A DNA stretch of 64,000 bases from Flavobacterium sharifuzzamanii (GCF_003254585.1 NZ_QJGZ01000035.1:1-64000), one strand, 5' to 3'. Positions 34,884-44,826 are shown, counted from the stretch's first letter. Program-made: numbers and translations. Notes: a model not told the origin generated them from the sequence alone.

Positions 34884-35264
34884 ATGAAAAATGCAGCCTC
34901 TTTTATTGCAGTCTTATTGTTTAGTACAATAAGTTATGCGCAAAATGGCCCAAAAATTGAATTTGCAGCCCCTGATAATACAATTGATTATGGAAAAATT
35001 TCTAAAAGTGACAACGGACTTCGTTCCTTTGAATTTACCAACACTGGAGATGCTCCATTATTAATTACAGGTGCAGAATCTACAGTAAGTTCAATCATTG
35101 TAACTAAACCTGCGGCAGCAATTTTGCCGGGCAAAAAAGGAAAAATCGATGTAAAATATAATATGGTCGCAGGACCTATTCGTAAAACAATTACTGTTGA
35201 AACAAATGCAGTAAATTATCCTGACGGAAGAGTAGCTCTTAAAATTAAGGGTGAAGTTCAATAA
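34884..35264 (+). CDS. DUF1573 domain-containing secreted protein
   Basis: The 126-residue product has a signal peptide (ending SYAQ) and one DUF1573 immunoglobulin-like domain: IDYGKISKSDNGLRSFEFTN, TGDAPLLI, LPGKKGKIDVKYN and GRVALKIKGEVQ. These proteins are common exported ASH/Ig-like proteins of Bacteroidetes; the role is unknown. Single gene followed by a hairpin. Confidence 0.92.
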   Translation: MKNAASFIAVLLFSTISYAQNGPKIEFAAPDNTIDYGKISKSDNGLRSFEFTNTGDAPLLITGAESTVSSIIVTKPAAAILPGKKGKIDVKYNMVAGPIRKTITVETNAVNYPDGRVALKIKGEVQ

Positions 35265-35286
35265 GAATTTAAAATCTAAAAATAAC

Positions 35287-35323
35287 AAAAATAGCTGTCT
35301 CAAATGGACGGCTATTTTTTTTT
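35287..35323 (+). terminator. Terminator after the DUF1573 gene
   Basis: AAAATAGCTGTC pairs with GGACGGCTATTTT with one mismatch, followed by a T run. Confidence 0.7.
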
Positions 35324-35378
35324 AAAAGCTTCAGAGAAGCAAAATATTTATAGAAAAAGAATAAATGATTACAACATC

Positions 35379-35492
35379 AAGCTCCAGAGGAGCGTCATAT
35401 ATTAAGTCTACAGAAAAAATATGTCGCTCCTCTGGAGCTTTATCCATTTTTGATATTACCACTTCTGTAAATATTTCACCCCGCTGGGGTTT
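35379..35492. repeat. Inverted repeat with CTCCAGAGGAG arms
   Basis: AAGCTCCAGAGGAGCGTCAT at 35379-35398 recurs inverted at 35421-35440 with one mismatch over 22 bases. A second small palindrome ACCCCGCTGGGGT follows at 35478-35490, both embedded in words like AATATTTATAGAA / TTCTGTAAATATT. The 340-bp gap between 35265 and 35606 holds this repeat and a terminator, no gene. Confidence 0.7.
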
Positions 35493-35606
35493 TTACAGAT
35501 CAAAAAAATGTTCTAAATATTTGTGTCCAATAAAAAAACTGTCCTTTTGAGACAGCTTCGTTTTATTTTTGAAGAGAAACATCTTGACTCTCAAATCTTT
35601 CTTCTT

Positions 35607-36104
35607 TTATTTCTTCTCAGCGCATTCAGCAGTATCAAATTTGTACTTTACGCTTTCAAAATCAATTGGTTTGTCTTTTACTAAATAGGTCACTCCCATT
35701 GTAGTCTGCATAGTTCCATTTCCTAAAATAAGCTGATTATTACGTTTTAAAAGCGCCATCGGATTCTTAAATGTTTTTTCTCCGTTTACATTGTCTTTAA
35801 AAGTATAATCTACAAAAAGCGTATCTCCATGAAACTCTCCTGCAACTTCTCCTGTTCTAACAGTTGAAGGTGCCACTCTCATAATCATATCTCCAGTTAA
35901 TTTTCCGTTTTTTAAAGTATTCAATTTTAAATCTATCGTATCCTTTTCATAAATTGCTTTATAGCATGCAGTGCTTACTACTGTTTCACCTTCAGCTTTT
36001 GCTGCTTCAGTGGCCTTTTGTTTTTCTTCATTTTTACAGCTTTGCAATCCGATGAAGGATAAAAGCAAACAAGATAAGGTTAGATTTCTCATAATATTTT
36101 TCAT
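35607..36104 (-). CDS. Hypothetical lipoprotein
   Basis: The 165-residue product has a lipobox (GLQSC, Cys23) after MKNIMRNLTLSCLLLSFI; a second start at Met5 is possible. The mature part is Lys/Glu-rich near the start, then beta-rich (NTLKNGKLTGDMIMRV, GEVAGEFHGDTLFVDYTFKD). No family is recognised; the strand pattern is like small lipocalin-type lipoproteins. Lone gene on the minus strand. Confidence 0.75.
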   Translation of the reverse strand: MKNIMRNLTLSCLLLSFIGLQSCKNEEKQKATEAAKAEGETVVSTACYKAIYEKDTIDLKLNTLKNGKLTGDMIMRVAPSTVRTGEVAGEFHGDTLFVDYTFKDNVNGEKTFKNPMALLKRNNQLILGNGTMQTTMGVTYLVKDKPIDFESVKYKFDTAECAEKK

Positions 36105-36180
36105 TTTGTTGATATAACTATAAAATTAAAGAAAAAAGGTTTTAGCAAAAAGGTTTTGGCAAAGTTTTTCTGTAAAAATG

Positions 36181-36213
36181 AAACCCGACAGGTTTTAAAA
36201 ACTTGTCGGGTTT
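36181..36213. terminator. Hairpin after the OmpA/PD40 gene
   Basis: AAACCCGACAGGTTTT at 36181-36196 pairs with AAAACTTGTCGGGTTT ending at 36213 with one mismatch. It terminates the minus-strand operon that ends at 36231 and shares its stem with 31903-31935. Confidence 0.8.
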
Positions 36214-36230
36214 ACTATATTTCATAAAAA

Positions 36231-38369
36231 TTATAAATTTTTGATTACAAATTCAGATCTTCTATTCAATTCGTGTTCTTCTTCAGAACAAGATTCATCG
36301 GTTTTACATTTTACAATTGGCACTGATTCGCCATAGCCTTTTGCAGAAACTCTTTTAGCTTCAATTCCAGATTGAATAATAAACTCCCTAGTTGAGTTTG
36401 CTCTTTTCTGAGATAAATCAGCATTGTATTTTTCATTTCCTCTTGAATCGGTATGCGATCCAATTTCGATTACCATGCTAGGATATTTTTTCATTAATTC
36501 TACAACTCTGCCTAAAATCACTTTGGATTCTTTACGAATATACCACAAATCATAATCGAAGTAAATCGGATCTGTTTTAATGATTAAACGGTCTTTATCT
36601 TTTACGACATCTTTTTCTTTCGCTAAAATCTCTTTTACTTTTTCCTGCTTTTTAACTTCAGCTGCAACAATTGCGGCTTCTTTGGCTTTTTTCTCTTTTT
36701 CTTTTAATGCAACTGCAGCCAAAGCTTCTTTTTTCTTGTTTTCTTCTTCAATAATAATTTCCTGCTTTCTCTTATTTTCAGCAATTTGTTTTTCTTCTTT
36801 TTTGATTGCTTCTAAAGACCTCAAAGCCAAAGAACCATCATTTACTCTATCTCTTGTTTTATCTAAAGTCAGTATTTTTGAGGCGTTAGTATAATTTTCT
36901 TTGAAAGCGCTAATTTTATATGAAGCCTCGCAAGCAACTGTAAAACTGAATTTTCCGTCAGCAGAAGTTGTAATTGTATTTAAGGTTTTATTTTCTGAAT
37001 CTTGCAATAATACCGTCGCGTTTTCTAGAGCCAATTGTGTATCTATATCTGTAATGATTCCAGTAATAAACTGTTTGCAATCTTCTACAATCAAATCTTT
37101 TGTTTCTTTGAATTGATAAATATCATCGCTCCCCTTTCCTCCTTCTCTATTTGAAGCAAAAAAACCTTCTTTGGTACTCGAATCGATATTAAATGCAAAA
37201 TCATCTAAATTAGAATTTAATGGAAGTCCAATATTTACTGGTTTTGAATAGTCATTTCCGTTTATTTCGGAAACAAAAACATCTAATGATCCGTAACCTA
37301 AATGTCCGTCTGATGAAAAATATAATTTATTATCTGCCGAGGCAAAAGGAAACTGCTCTCTCTTATCGGTATTGATTTCTGGGCCTAAATTCTTTGGAGT
37401 ATCAAATGCTCCTTTATTTATGTTTACCGAATAAATATCAAATGAACCTAAAGAACCCGGCATATCTGAAGCAAAATACAATACTTTTTCATCTGCACTC
37501 AAAGCTGGATGCTCAACAGAATAATTCGGACTGTTGAATGGAAGCGATGTAATATTGGTCCATTTTCCTTCTACCCATTCTGCTTTAAAAATCTGAAGAT
37601 TGGAGATTTTCTTGTCGTCTTTTTTCTTTTTGCCGTTTTTAGAATTGTTTCGCGTAAAATACATCGTTTTGCCATCTTTTGTAAAAACAGCATTCGATTC
37701 GTGCATTCCAGTTTTCAATTCTTTAGCAAAATAATGAACAATAGAATCTGCCGAATTGATGTTTTTTAAAGGAATTGAAACTAAATTCAAATAGGTTTCG
37801 TTATCCCATTTGTATTTTTTATCGAATAAACCAGGCTTCAATTTAACTCCTGCAAAAACTAGATTTTCTTTGTATTTAACTGCTCCAAATTCTGAATTTG
37901 GCGTATTTATAGCAAGGTTTTTAATTTCAAAACGCTTACCAATCGCGGTAACATTTTCTAAAGTTTTAAGCTCTTTTTCAAAATTGGCAAGATCTTCAGA
38001 ATTAACAGATTTAGAATAATATTCCTTTAAATTGGCATTTGCATCATCACTACTATTTGTTGCTTTTAAAGTCTGTGCATATCTAAAATAATATTCTCGG
38101 TCTAAATTATTACTGTAACTCGAAATCAAAAGACGGTAATAGCGCTGTGCTTTTACCAAATCATTAGTATAGAAATAAGAATCAGCCAAGTTTTTAATCA
38201 CTTCTTGCGAAGGTCTTTCGTCAGCTAGTTTTTGGTATAAAATAATAGCTTCACTGTAGTATGTTTTATCAAAAAAACGTTTTGCTCTAATCAATTCCTG
38301 ATCCTGTGCATTTATAAACTGTATTGAAAATACGAATATAATAACGAGTAATTTTTTCATATTTTTCAT
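36231..38369 (-). CDS. OmpA-family protein with PD40 repeats (PorE-like, type IX secretion associated)
   Basis: The 712-residue product starts at MKNMKKLLVIIFVFSI, 1 nt after the stop of the PorP-type gene; a start 27 nt earlier would overlap it. It has a signal peptide, TPR-like repeats (YFDKTYYSEAIILYQKLAD), WD40/PD40-type repeats (AVFTKDGKTMYFTRN, LSADEKVLYFASDMPGSLGS, YFSSDGHLGYGSLDVFVSE), a carboxypeptidase-regulatory-like domain (ENATVLLQDSENKTLN), a charged coiled coil (about residues 530-600) and a C-terminal OmpA domain (GSHTDSRGNEKYNADLSQKR). This plan is that of PorE-like cell-wall anchors of the type IX system. Confidence 0.9.
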   Translation of the reverse strand: MKNMKKLLVIIFVFSIQFINAQDQELIRAKRFFDKTYYSEAIILYQKLADERPSQEVIKNLADSYFYTNDLVKAQRYYRLLISSYSNNLDREYYFRYAQTLKATNSSDDANANLKEYYSKSVNSEDLANFEKELKTLENVTAIGKRFEIKNLAINTPNSEFGAVKYKENLVFAGVKLKPGLFDKKYKWDNETYLNLVSIPLKNINSADSIVHYFAKELKTGMHESNAVFTKDGKTMYFTRNNSKNGKKKKDDKKISNLQIFKAEWVEGKWTNITSLPFNSPNYSVEHPALSADEKVLYFASDMPGSLGSFDIYSVNINKGAFDTPKNLGPEINTDKREQFPFASADNKLYFSSDGHLGYGSLDVFVSEINGNDYSKPVNIGLPLNSNLDDFAFNIDSSTKEGFFASNREGGKGSDDIYQFKETKDLIVEDCKQFITGIITDIDTQLALENATVLLQDSENKTLNTITTSADGKFSFTVACEASYKISAFKENYTNASKILTLDKTRDRVNDGSLALRSLEAIKKEEKQIAENKRKQEIIIEEENKKKEALAAVALKEKEKKAKEAAIVAAEVKKQEKVKEILAKEKDVVKDKDRLIIKTDPIYFDYDLWYIRKESKVILGRVVELMKKYPSMVIEIGSHTDSRGNEKYNADLSQKRANSTREFIIQSGIEAKRVSAKGYGESVPIVKCKTDESCSEEEHELNRRSEFVIKNL

Positions 38370-38370
38370 T

Positions 38371-39297
38371 TTAGAAGAATCTTGGTGATTTATCAAATCC
38401 TTTTCCTAACAAGTCCAGATCGAACAACAGCATGATTTCGTGTGTTCCAGAATTAAACTGACCAAAGTTTGTTAATGTATAATCATAAGCATATCCTACT
38501 CTCAATGTCGACGTGACATTAATATTGAATAAAGCACTTACCGAATCATCAATTCTATAGGCAGCACCAAATTCAAACTTTTCATTATACAAAACATTAG
38601 CTGTAACGTCTAAAGTAATTGGTGCTCCTTTTACAAATTTTGACATAAATGCTGGTTTCAATTTCAATTTATCATTGACTTGAAAAACATAACCAGCCGT
38701 CAAAAAAGTGTGTATTTCTTCAGAACCAAAAGCATTAATTCCAGATTTTTCTTCAATGTATTTTGATTTCAGCAGATTGGGTGCAGATAATCCAACATAC
38801 AGATTATCTCTAAAATAATAGGCTCCAACTCCAATATTTGGCTTTGTTGCATTTATATTTTCTGAAAAAGCAAAATCTGTCTGCGGATCTGTAAAACGAA
38901 ATCCGTTAAAATTGGTTTGCATAGATGAAAATCCTGCTTTTAAACCTAGAGACAGTTTATTTTTTCCGCCTAATTTTAAAACATAGGCAAAATCCGCGTA
39001 GACATTATTTTCTTTTTTGGCTCCGTCTCCAATATCATCTGAAATAAAAGAGATACCAGCTTCTATTTTATCATTAATTGCTGTATGTCCAAAAAATGTA
39101 AATGTTTTTGGAGCACCATAAGCGCCTACCCATTGCGTTCTGTACAATCCACCAAAATTCATCATAGCAGGAACGCCTGTCGCGTAAGCAGGATTGACAA
39201 CACTCATATTGTACATATAATGCGTGTATTCTGGATCTTGCTGAGCAGAAATGGATAAACAGAAAAGGAAATTTATAAGGAGTATTATTTTTTTCAT
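38371..39297 (-). CDS. PorP/SprF family outer-membrane protein
   Basis: The 308-residue beta-barrel protein has a signal peptide (LSISAQQ), QDPEYTHYMYNMSVVNPAYA and GLYRTQWVGAYGAPKTFTF, the typical PorP/SprF opening, and ends with barrel strands. In gliding Bacteroidetes, SprF-like proteins help secrete or tether large CHU_C adhesins. It sits directly between a CHU_C protein gene and an OmpA/PD40 gene, the usual arrangement for such a set. Confidence 0.93.
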   Translation of the reverse strand: MKKIILLINFLFCLSISAQQDPEYTHYMYNMSVVNPAYATGVPAMMNFGGLYRTQWVGAYGAPKTFTFFGHTAINDKIEAGISFISDDIGDGAKKENNVYADFAYVLKLGGKNKLSLGLKAGFSSMQTNFNGFRFTDPQTDFAFSENINATKPNIGVGAYYFRDNLYVGLSAPNLLKSKYIEEKSGINAFGSEEIHTFLTAGYVFQVNDKLKLKPAFMSKFVKGAPITLDVTANVLYNEKFEFGAAYRIDDSVSALFNINVTSTLRVGYAYDYTLTNFGQFNSGTHEIMLLFDLDLLGKGFDKSPRFF

Positions 39298-39328
39298 TTG
39301 AAAATTAAATTAAAATGTAAAAAGAGAT

Positions 39329-41965
39329 TTAGCGATTTAAATAAAGACGGCCTTGTTTTGGCGGTTTATTGTCTTTATTGAAATGCAATACATAAAAATA
39401 AACTCCGTTGGGTGCTATACCGCTGGCGATACCGCTCTTTTCATAATTTTTACCATCCCAAGCTGGTTTACTATTATCTCCTTTATACATTCCGTTTCCG
39501 TATCTATTATAAATTTCAAGTGTATAATTTGGATATAAAAATTCAATATCTTTTATCACAAATGAATCATTTATTCCATCTCCGTTTGGCGAGAATCCGT
39601 CTGGAATAAAAAACTCGTACTGAGCAACCTCGCAGTCCTGAAGCGAGACTTTTACTTCTCTATAACTTTCAGACAAACATCTTGTTGCTTCATTTAAATC
39701 ATATCCATAATAAGTCGCATTATGGACTAATAATGTGGATGAAGGCAATAAATTTCCGTCTACTGCATCATACCAAGCAACTGTTGTTGGAACATTGGTT
39801 TTACTAGAAAGATCACTTATTTTCGGATTTGCCAATCCGCAAAAATCTGGTGTTTCTGTCATTTCTGGTGCTGGCGTATCGTATATAATTACCGAAACTT
39901 TAGCTGGTTCTGAAGTACAGCCCGCAGCAGAAGTTTCTCTAACGAAATAATCTTCTGTTTTTAAAACATAATTGGCTGCAAGTGGTGTTGTTGCTGTTGC
40001 AGAATTATACCATTTATATTGTGCTCCTTTTGGTTCTAAATTGGCTATTGCCGCTTCATCCACTTTACAAAACTGCTGATCTGCAACAACTGGTGCTGGC
40101 GGAATTGGATTTATTATGAAATCGTCTGCAACATTGATTAAGTCTACATCACAGTTTGTAACCGTATTGGTTAAATTTAGCAATGTGATTTTTGTTGAAC
40201 CAGCATTTAAAAGCAGTTCTGCAGGAATTATAAAATCTAATTTACCATTTGTAACCGCCTTGCTGATGTTTTGCACTGCAGAAATATTACTTTCTGACAA
40301 GGCATAAGAAATATTGACATTAGTTAAAGTTTCTAATCCTGAAACTGTAACTGTAACAGGCGCATTCAAACAATAATCTTTAACAGCAGCTTTTACAGTT
40401 AATGCATTGGGTAACGGATTTATATAAAGATTTCCTGCAACATTTGCTGTATTGGTACATTGTGGTGAAGGATTAGTAATATTCGTTATGCTATAAATGG
40501 TAATTACTGATAATCCACTTCTTCTACTCAGGCTTCCTGGAACTACAAAAGATGCCTTTCCGCCAACAGACTGCATTTCTGCTGTTTCGCCAAGAGCGAG
40601 ATTGTCTCCATTTATATTGTAAGAAATTCGATAATTACCATCGAGTAAATTGGGTGCAGTAATTTGAACTATTGCATCATCATTTTGACAAACTGGAATT
40701 GCAGATAATGTCGCATTAGTCAAACGTGGTAGCGGATAAATCGTTAAAATAGTTGAAAACGGATTAAAAATATTTACACACGTTCCTTTACTTGTTGTAG
40801 AAACTATCCCTGTAACTGTTATTGTATACTCGCCTACTTGCTTAAAATAAGATGATTGTATTGGAAAATTAAATACTCCATTCACAAAATTTCCCTTCAC
40901 ATTTTGAGATGCTGATATTCCCGGCCCAACAACACTAAAACTAATATTATATGTACCATCAGGAATAGCATTTGCTCCTTGAGTAATTTTTGCTGAATAA
41001 GTCGCTGTTGAAATTTCAGATTCGCAAATATCTTTACTGGCTTCAATTTTTGATCCTGTAAAATCAAGTCTTTTTTCGAGAGTTATATTTACTGTTGCAT
41101 TTTTATTTGGACAGATACTATTACCCGGAACTGCTAAAACAGTATAGGTATAAGAATAAACTCCAGGTCCATTTGTATCAAACAATTCTTGAAGATTAAT
41201 ATTATGATCTGTAGGAGAAGTCAACCCCATACCTGTCCAAGTACCTCCTTTGTCCCCTGCACCTAGCTGGTCAAATAAATTTAAATTGGTGTATGCTGCT
41301 AAATCTGTATCGCCGCATAACTCCAAATCTTGTGGCTCACCAATTTTCGGAGCTATATAAATGGTTACTTGTACATTGGTCGACTTTGGATTAGGAGAAC
41401 ACGCAACCACTGGCGGTACAGTGTAAATGAAATTAAGCGTAGTTTTGGTTGTATATTGTCCAATCGGTATTGTAGACTGTACAGGTTCTCCTGCAGTAGT
41501 TGTAAATTTCCCATTTATATGTGGTCCCATTACTTTACTATCGAAAGCTGTAAAAAGATTAAAAAAATCACTTTCGTTACAAACTGTTGCTTGAGATCCA
41601 ACTCCTACATATGCACCTATTGTAATCGTGACTACAGCCTTGTTATCTGTACAGCCCGAAGTTGCTGGAGCTGTGTAAGTATAGTGATATTCTCCTCCGC
41701 TAAGGATAAATTGAGCATTTAACATACCCGTAGAAGGATCTAGGCCTTGTAGATTATTATCATCTGTCCATGTTCCGCCTGGAACTGGAGAACCTCCTAA
41801 CAAAGAAAATAAGTTTACAGATTGATAAATTGGATTAGAAACATCACAAATCAATTCGTTTGTATTATCAATGCCAGCACACTGTGCAGTTAGTTTTGAA
41901 GAAAATAGAGTAAAAAAAATAAAAAACAATACAAAATGGTGGTAGCTAATGTAGTTTTTTGCCAT
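39329..41965 (-). CDS. Secreted multidomain protein with type B (CHU_C) T9SS sorting domain
   Basis: This 878-residue protein has a signal peptide (SSKLTAQCAG), many repeated Ig-like modules with similar words (TWTDDNNLQGLDPSTGMLNA, GTWTGMGLTSPTD; YTVLAVPG, repeated Cys residues) and a C-terminal gliding-motility-associated domain (FFIPDGFSPNGDGINDSFVI, NGVYFYVLHFNKDNKPPKQG). The last part is the type B sorting signal for the type IX system. It is likely a surface adhesin delivered with help from the adjacent PorP/SprF-type protein. Confidence 0.93.
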   Translation of the reverse strand: MAKNYISYHHFVLFFIFFTLFSSKLTAQCAGIDNTNELICDVSNPIYQSVNLFSLLGGSPVPGGTWTDDNNLQGLDPSTGMLNAQFILSGGEYHYTYTAPATSGCTDNKAVVTITIGAYVGVGSQATVCNESDFFNLFTAFDSKVMGPHINGKFTTTAGEPVQSTIPIGQYTTKTTLNFIYTVPPVVACSPNPKSTNVQVTIYIAPKIGEPQDLELCGDTDLAAYTNLNLFDQLGAGDKGGTWTGMGLTSPTDHNINLQELFDTNGPGVYSYTYTVLAVPGNSICPNKNATVNITLEKRLDFTGSKIEASKDICESEISTATYSAKITQGANAIPDGTYNISFSVVGPGISASQNVKGNFVNGVFNFPIQSSYFKQVGEYTITVTGIVSTTSKGTCVNIFNPFSTILTIYPLPRLTNATLSAIPVCQNDDAIVQITAPNLLDGNYRISYNINGDNLALGETAEMQSVGGKASFVVPGSLSRRSGLSVITIYSITNITNPSPQCTNTANVAGNLYINPLPNALTVKAAVKDYCLNAPVTVTVSGLETLTNVNISYALSESNISAVQNISKAVTNGKLDFIIPAELLLNAGSTKITLLNLTNTVTNCDVDLINVADDFIINPIPPAPVVADQQFCKVDEAAIANLEPKGAQYKWYNSATATTPLAANYVLKTEDYFVRETSAAGCTSEPAKVSVIIYDTPAPEMTETPDFCGLANPKISDLSSKTNVPTTVAWYDAVDGNLLPSSTLLVHNATYYGYDLNEATRCLSESYREVKVSLQDCEVAQYEFFIPDGFSPNGDGINDSFVIKDIEFLYPNYTLEIYNRYGNGMYKGDNSKPAWDGKNYEKSGIASGIAPNGVYFYVLHFNKDNKPPKQGRLYLNR

Positions 41966-42115
41966 AGACTAATTTTTTGCTAAACATAAGAAAATATTTA
42001 ACAAAAAATGTAATTTTTAGTAAACTTATTTTCACAAAAAAAACACATATCCTCAATACAACATTGTAGAACGTAGTTTTATCATAAACTAGAAAAACTG
42101 AAATTCAATATTCCT

Positions 42116-43453
42116 TTATAATTCATCTTCCAATTTAAATCTAAATTTTAAGACTACACTATTTCGTTCTACTTCAAGATTTATCCAAACGTCATCTTCA
42201 GATTTTAAAAGATTATTAATCTGTTGAAGAGTATATCTGTATGGTTGTGTATTATTAATACTGACAACAATATCTCCTTTACGCAATCCGCATTTTTCGG
42301 CTGCAGAATTCTTGCGCACATTTACAATTTCATAAACAGGCTTAAGAGCAAATTTATATTTAAAATTATTATTGTTTTTGTCTTTGTCTTTTTCCTGCAA
42401 TTCATCCATTGAAGTAGCAACTCGTACAGTTTCTAAATGCACAGTTTCCTGTACCCATTGGAGACCATTGTGCTGAATCGTAATTCCGCTCTTATTATAT
42501 GTAAATGGTTCTCCATATTTACTGTTTTTTTTCAGGTACAGCTTTTTCCCTTTATAATCCAAAACCAAAGTAAATCTTTTTAAGACTTCACCTCCTACAG
42601 ATCCGATACGTCCTGGAACCATCTTAACGTTACGAATTGAAGCAGAATCAGGAAAAGACACAATCGGTTTTTTGAAATCAAATTCATCAATTGAGAATTT
42701 ATCAATTTTGGCACGATGCCCTTCAATGTCTCCGCTAAATCCTTTTCCTAAAAAGTCTGGAAAGTTTTTGTTTGGAAGTTTAATTTTATCATTTTCAAAA
42801 ATCCAAAAAGCATCACTATTTCCAATATCAATTAAAAGCTTTGCCGGAATTTCTTCATTATTTACAGTTGCGGTTGTCATGATATAGGGCTTTGCTTTTT
42901 CTACTGTTATCGGAATCATCCTAAATTGCTTGTTTAGTTTTTCCTCATATTTATCACTTTTAGCATGAACTATTATTTTCTTTTTCTGATAATTGACTTC
43001 GACATAGTTATTTCTAAAGAATTTATGACCGATAATTCCGTTAACAGGAATTCCGATATGAGAAGATAAATTGAAGCTTTGATCTAAAATAATAAAAACC
43101 ATATGGTCGTTTGATTTAAGACCATGCGTTTCTAAAATATTTTTTGTCGATTTTAGACCTTCTATTTCTTCTTCACTTCCTAAGCCACGAAGTTTGATTT
43201 TTTCAACATTGTTAAAACTCACTTCCTGCTTTTCTTCCATACTAAACAGAATTGTTTCTTCAACTCCAGAATCTAAAAGGAAATTTAACTCAACTCCATT
43301 TACTTTTATAGGAATAAAAACGAGGTTATTTATCAATTTAAAAGGTATTGTAGCCTTTGTTGCATTGTTTTCCAATAAAAAATCGCCTTGTCCAAAAAGC
43401 AAAAAAGGTAAGAATAACCCAAAAAACAATACTATATATTTTTTCATTGACAA
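42116..43453 (-). CDS. Retropepsin-like aspartyl protease with PDZ domain
   Basis: The 445-residue exported product has a signal peptide (LLFGQGDF), two halves of a retropepsin-like fold with aspartate motifs LLDSGVEETILF and LLIDIGNSDAFWIF, and a C-terminal PDZ domain (NSAAEKCGLRKGDIVVSINN). The first motif is DSG and the second DIG rather than DTG, so activity is uncertain. The order protease-PDZ occurs in many Bacteroidetes exported proteins. Substrate unknown. No operon partner. Confidence 0.85.
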   Translation of the reverse strand: MSMKKYIVLFFGLFLPFLLFGQGDFLLENNATKATIPFKLINNLVFIPIKVNGVELNFLLDSGVEETILFSMEEKQEVSFNNVEKIKLRGLGSEEEIEGLKSTKNILETHGLKSNDHMVFIILDQSFNLSSHIGIPVNGIIGHKFFRNNYVEVNYQKKKIIVHAKSDKYEEKLNKQFRMIPITVEKAKPYIMTTATVNNEEIPAKLLIDIGNSDAFWIFENDKIKLPNKNFPDFLGKGFSGDIEGHRAKIDKFSIDEFDFKKPIVSFPDSASIRNVKMVPGRIGSVGGEVLKRFTLVLDYKGKKLYLKKNSKYGEPFTYNKSGITIQHNGLQWVQETVHLETVRVATSMDELQEKDKDKNNNNFKYKFALKPVYEIVNVRKNSAAEKCGLRKGDIVVSINNTQPYRYTLQQINNLLKSEDDVWINLEVERNSVVLKFRFKLEDEL

Positions 43454-43570
43454 TATTTTATTATAAAATTAGTAAATATATTTATTATTGTTACATTTTC
43501 GCAAGTCCTTGTATTGTTTACGTTAAATTGGAAAAAAAAATGCAAATTTGCACTTCAATAATTTATACTC

Positions 43571-44767
43571 ATGCCGACAATTTCACTCAAGGGAAAAAAC
43601 ATGCCCGAATCTCCGATACGCAAGCTGGCTCCTTTTGCTGATTTAGCAAAGAAAAAAGGACACAAGGTGTATCATTTAAACATTGGTCAACCGGATATCA
43701 AGACACCGGAAGTGGCCATCGAGGCGGTAAAAAATATTGATTTGAGTATTATAGAATACAGTCCGTCTGCCGGATGTGAAAGCTATAGAAAAAAATTAGC
43801 TCATTTTTACCAGCGCCAAAATGTAAACGTTAACACAGAAGACATCATTGTAACTACTGGTGGTTCTGAAGCCTTACTTTTTGCACTGGCCACAATTACA
43901 GATCCTGGAGATGAAATCATTATCCCAGAACCTTTTTATGCTAATTATCACGCGTTTGCTTCTTCTACAAGTGCAACTGTAGTGCCTCTTGTTTCTACAA
44001 TTGAGACTGGATTTGCTTTACCAAGTATTGACGAAGTTGAAAAACTAATAACACCAAAAACAAAAGCCATTCTGATTTGCAACCCTGGAAATCCGACTGG
44101 ATATTTATATTCTGAAGCCGAAATTAAACAGTTGGCTCATTTAATCAAAAAACACGATTTATACTTAATCGCTGATGAAGTTTATCGTGAGTTTTTATAC
44201 GATGGAGATGATGTGCATTTTTCTGTAATGAATTTAGAAGATGTAAAGCAAAATGTAATCATGGTCGATTCTGTTTCTAAACGCTACAGTATGTGTGGTG
44301 CTAGAATTGGCTGTCTTGTGACTAAAAACAAAGACGTCTTAGCAACTGTAATGAAGTTTGCTCAAGCACGTTTGAGTCCGCCAACAATCGAACAAATTGC
44401 TTGCGAGGCCGCAATAGACACACCTCAAAGTTATTTTGATGAAGTAATTGGTGAATATAAAGAGCGTCGCAATACTTTAATCGCTGAATTAAACAAGATT
44501 GATGGTGTTATTGTAACAAAACCAAAAGGTGCTTTTTATTGCATTGCCGAGCTTCCTATAGAAGATTCGGATGATTTTGCACAATGGCTTTTAGAAAGTT
44601 ATGATTTAAATGGCGAAACGGTAATGATTGCTCCAGCTAAAGGTTTCTATTCGACACCTGGAATGGGATTAAATCAGGTTCGTATAGCTTATGTTTTAAA
44701 CAAAAAAGATTTGATTACAGCTGTAAACATTTTAAAGGAAGCTTTATTAGTTTACAACAACAGATAA
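43571..44767 (+). CDS. PLP-dependent aminotransferase (class I/II, AspC-like)
   Basis: The 398-residue product is a fold type I aminotransferase. It contains NIGQPDIKTPEVAIEAVKNI, the NPGNPTGYLY motif, ADEVYREFLYDGD and the PLP-binding Lys237 in DSVSKRYSMCGARIG. The C-terminus has MGLNQVRIAYVLNKKDL, typical of AspB/AspC-like enzymes. Aspartate or aromatic amino acids are likely substrates but the sequence does not decide. A terminator follows. Confidence 0.92.
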   Translation: MPTISLKGKNMPESPIRKLAPFADLAKKKGHKVYHLNIGQPDIKTPEVAIEAVKNIDLSIIEYSPSAGCESYRKKLAHFYQRQNVNVNTEDIIVTTGGSEALLFALATITDPGDEIIIPEPFYANYHAFASSTSATVVPLVSTIETGFALPSIDEVEKLITPKTKAILICNPGNPTGYLYSEAEIKQLAHLIKKHDLYLIADEVYREFLYDGDDVHFSVMNLEDVKQNVIMVDSVSKRYSMCGARIGCLVTKNKDVLATVMKFAQARLSPPTIEQIACEAAIDTPQSYFDEVIGEYKERRNTLIAELNKIDGVIVTKPKGAFYCIAELPIEDSDDFAQWLLESYDLNGETVMIAPAKGFYSTPGMGLNQVRIAYVLNKKDLITAVNILKEALLVYNNR

Positions 44768-44789
44768 TCAATTCATTATAACACACTTT

Positions 44790-44826
44790 AAAAAGACAAT
44801 AACGTTTTTCGTTGTTGTCTTTTTTG
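44790..44826 (+). terminator. Terminator after the aminotransferase
   Basis: AAAAGACAATAACG pairs with CGTTGTTGTCTTTT with one mismatch, followed by T's. Confidence 0.8.

Noticed and set aside
38370..38396. Earlier start for the OmpA/PD40 gene
   Set aside because: It would overlap the PorP-type gene and put nine polar residues before the signal peptide.
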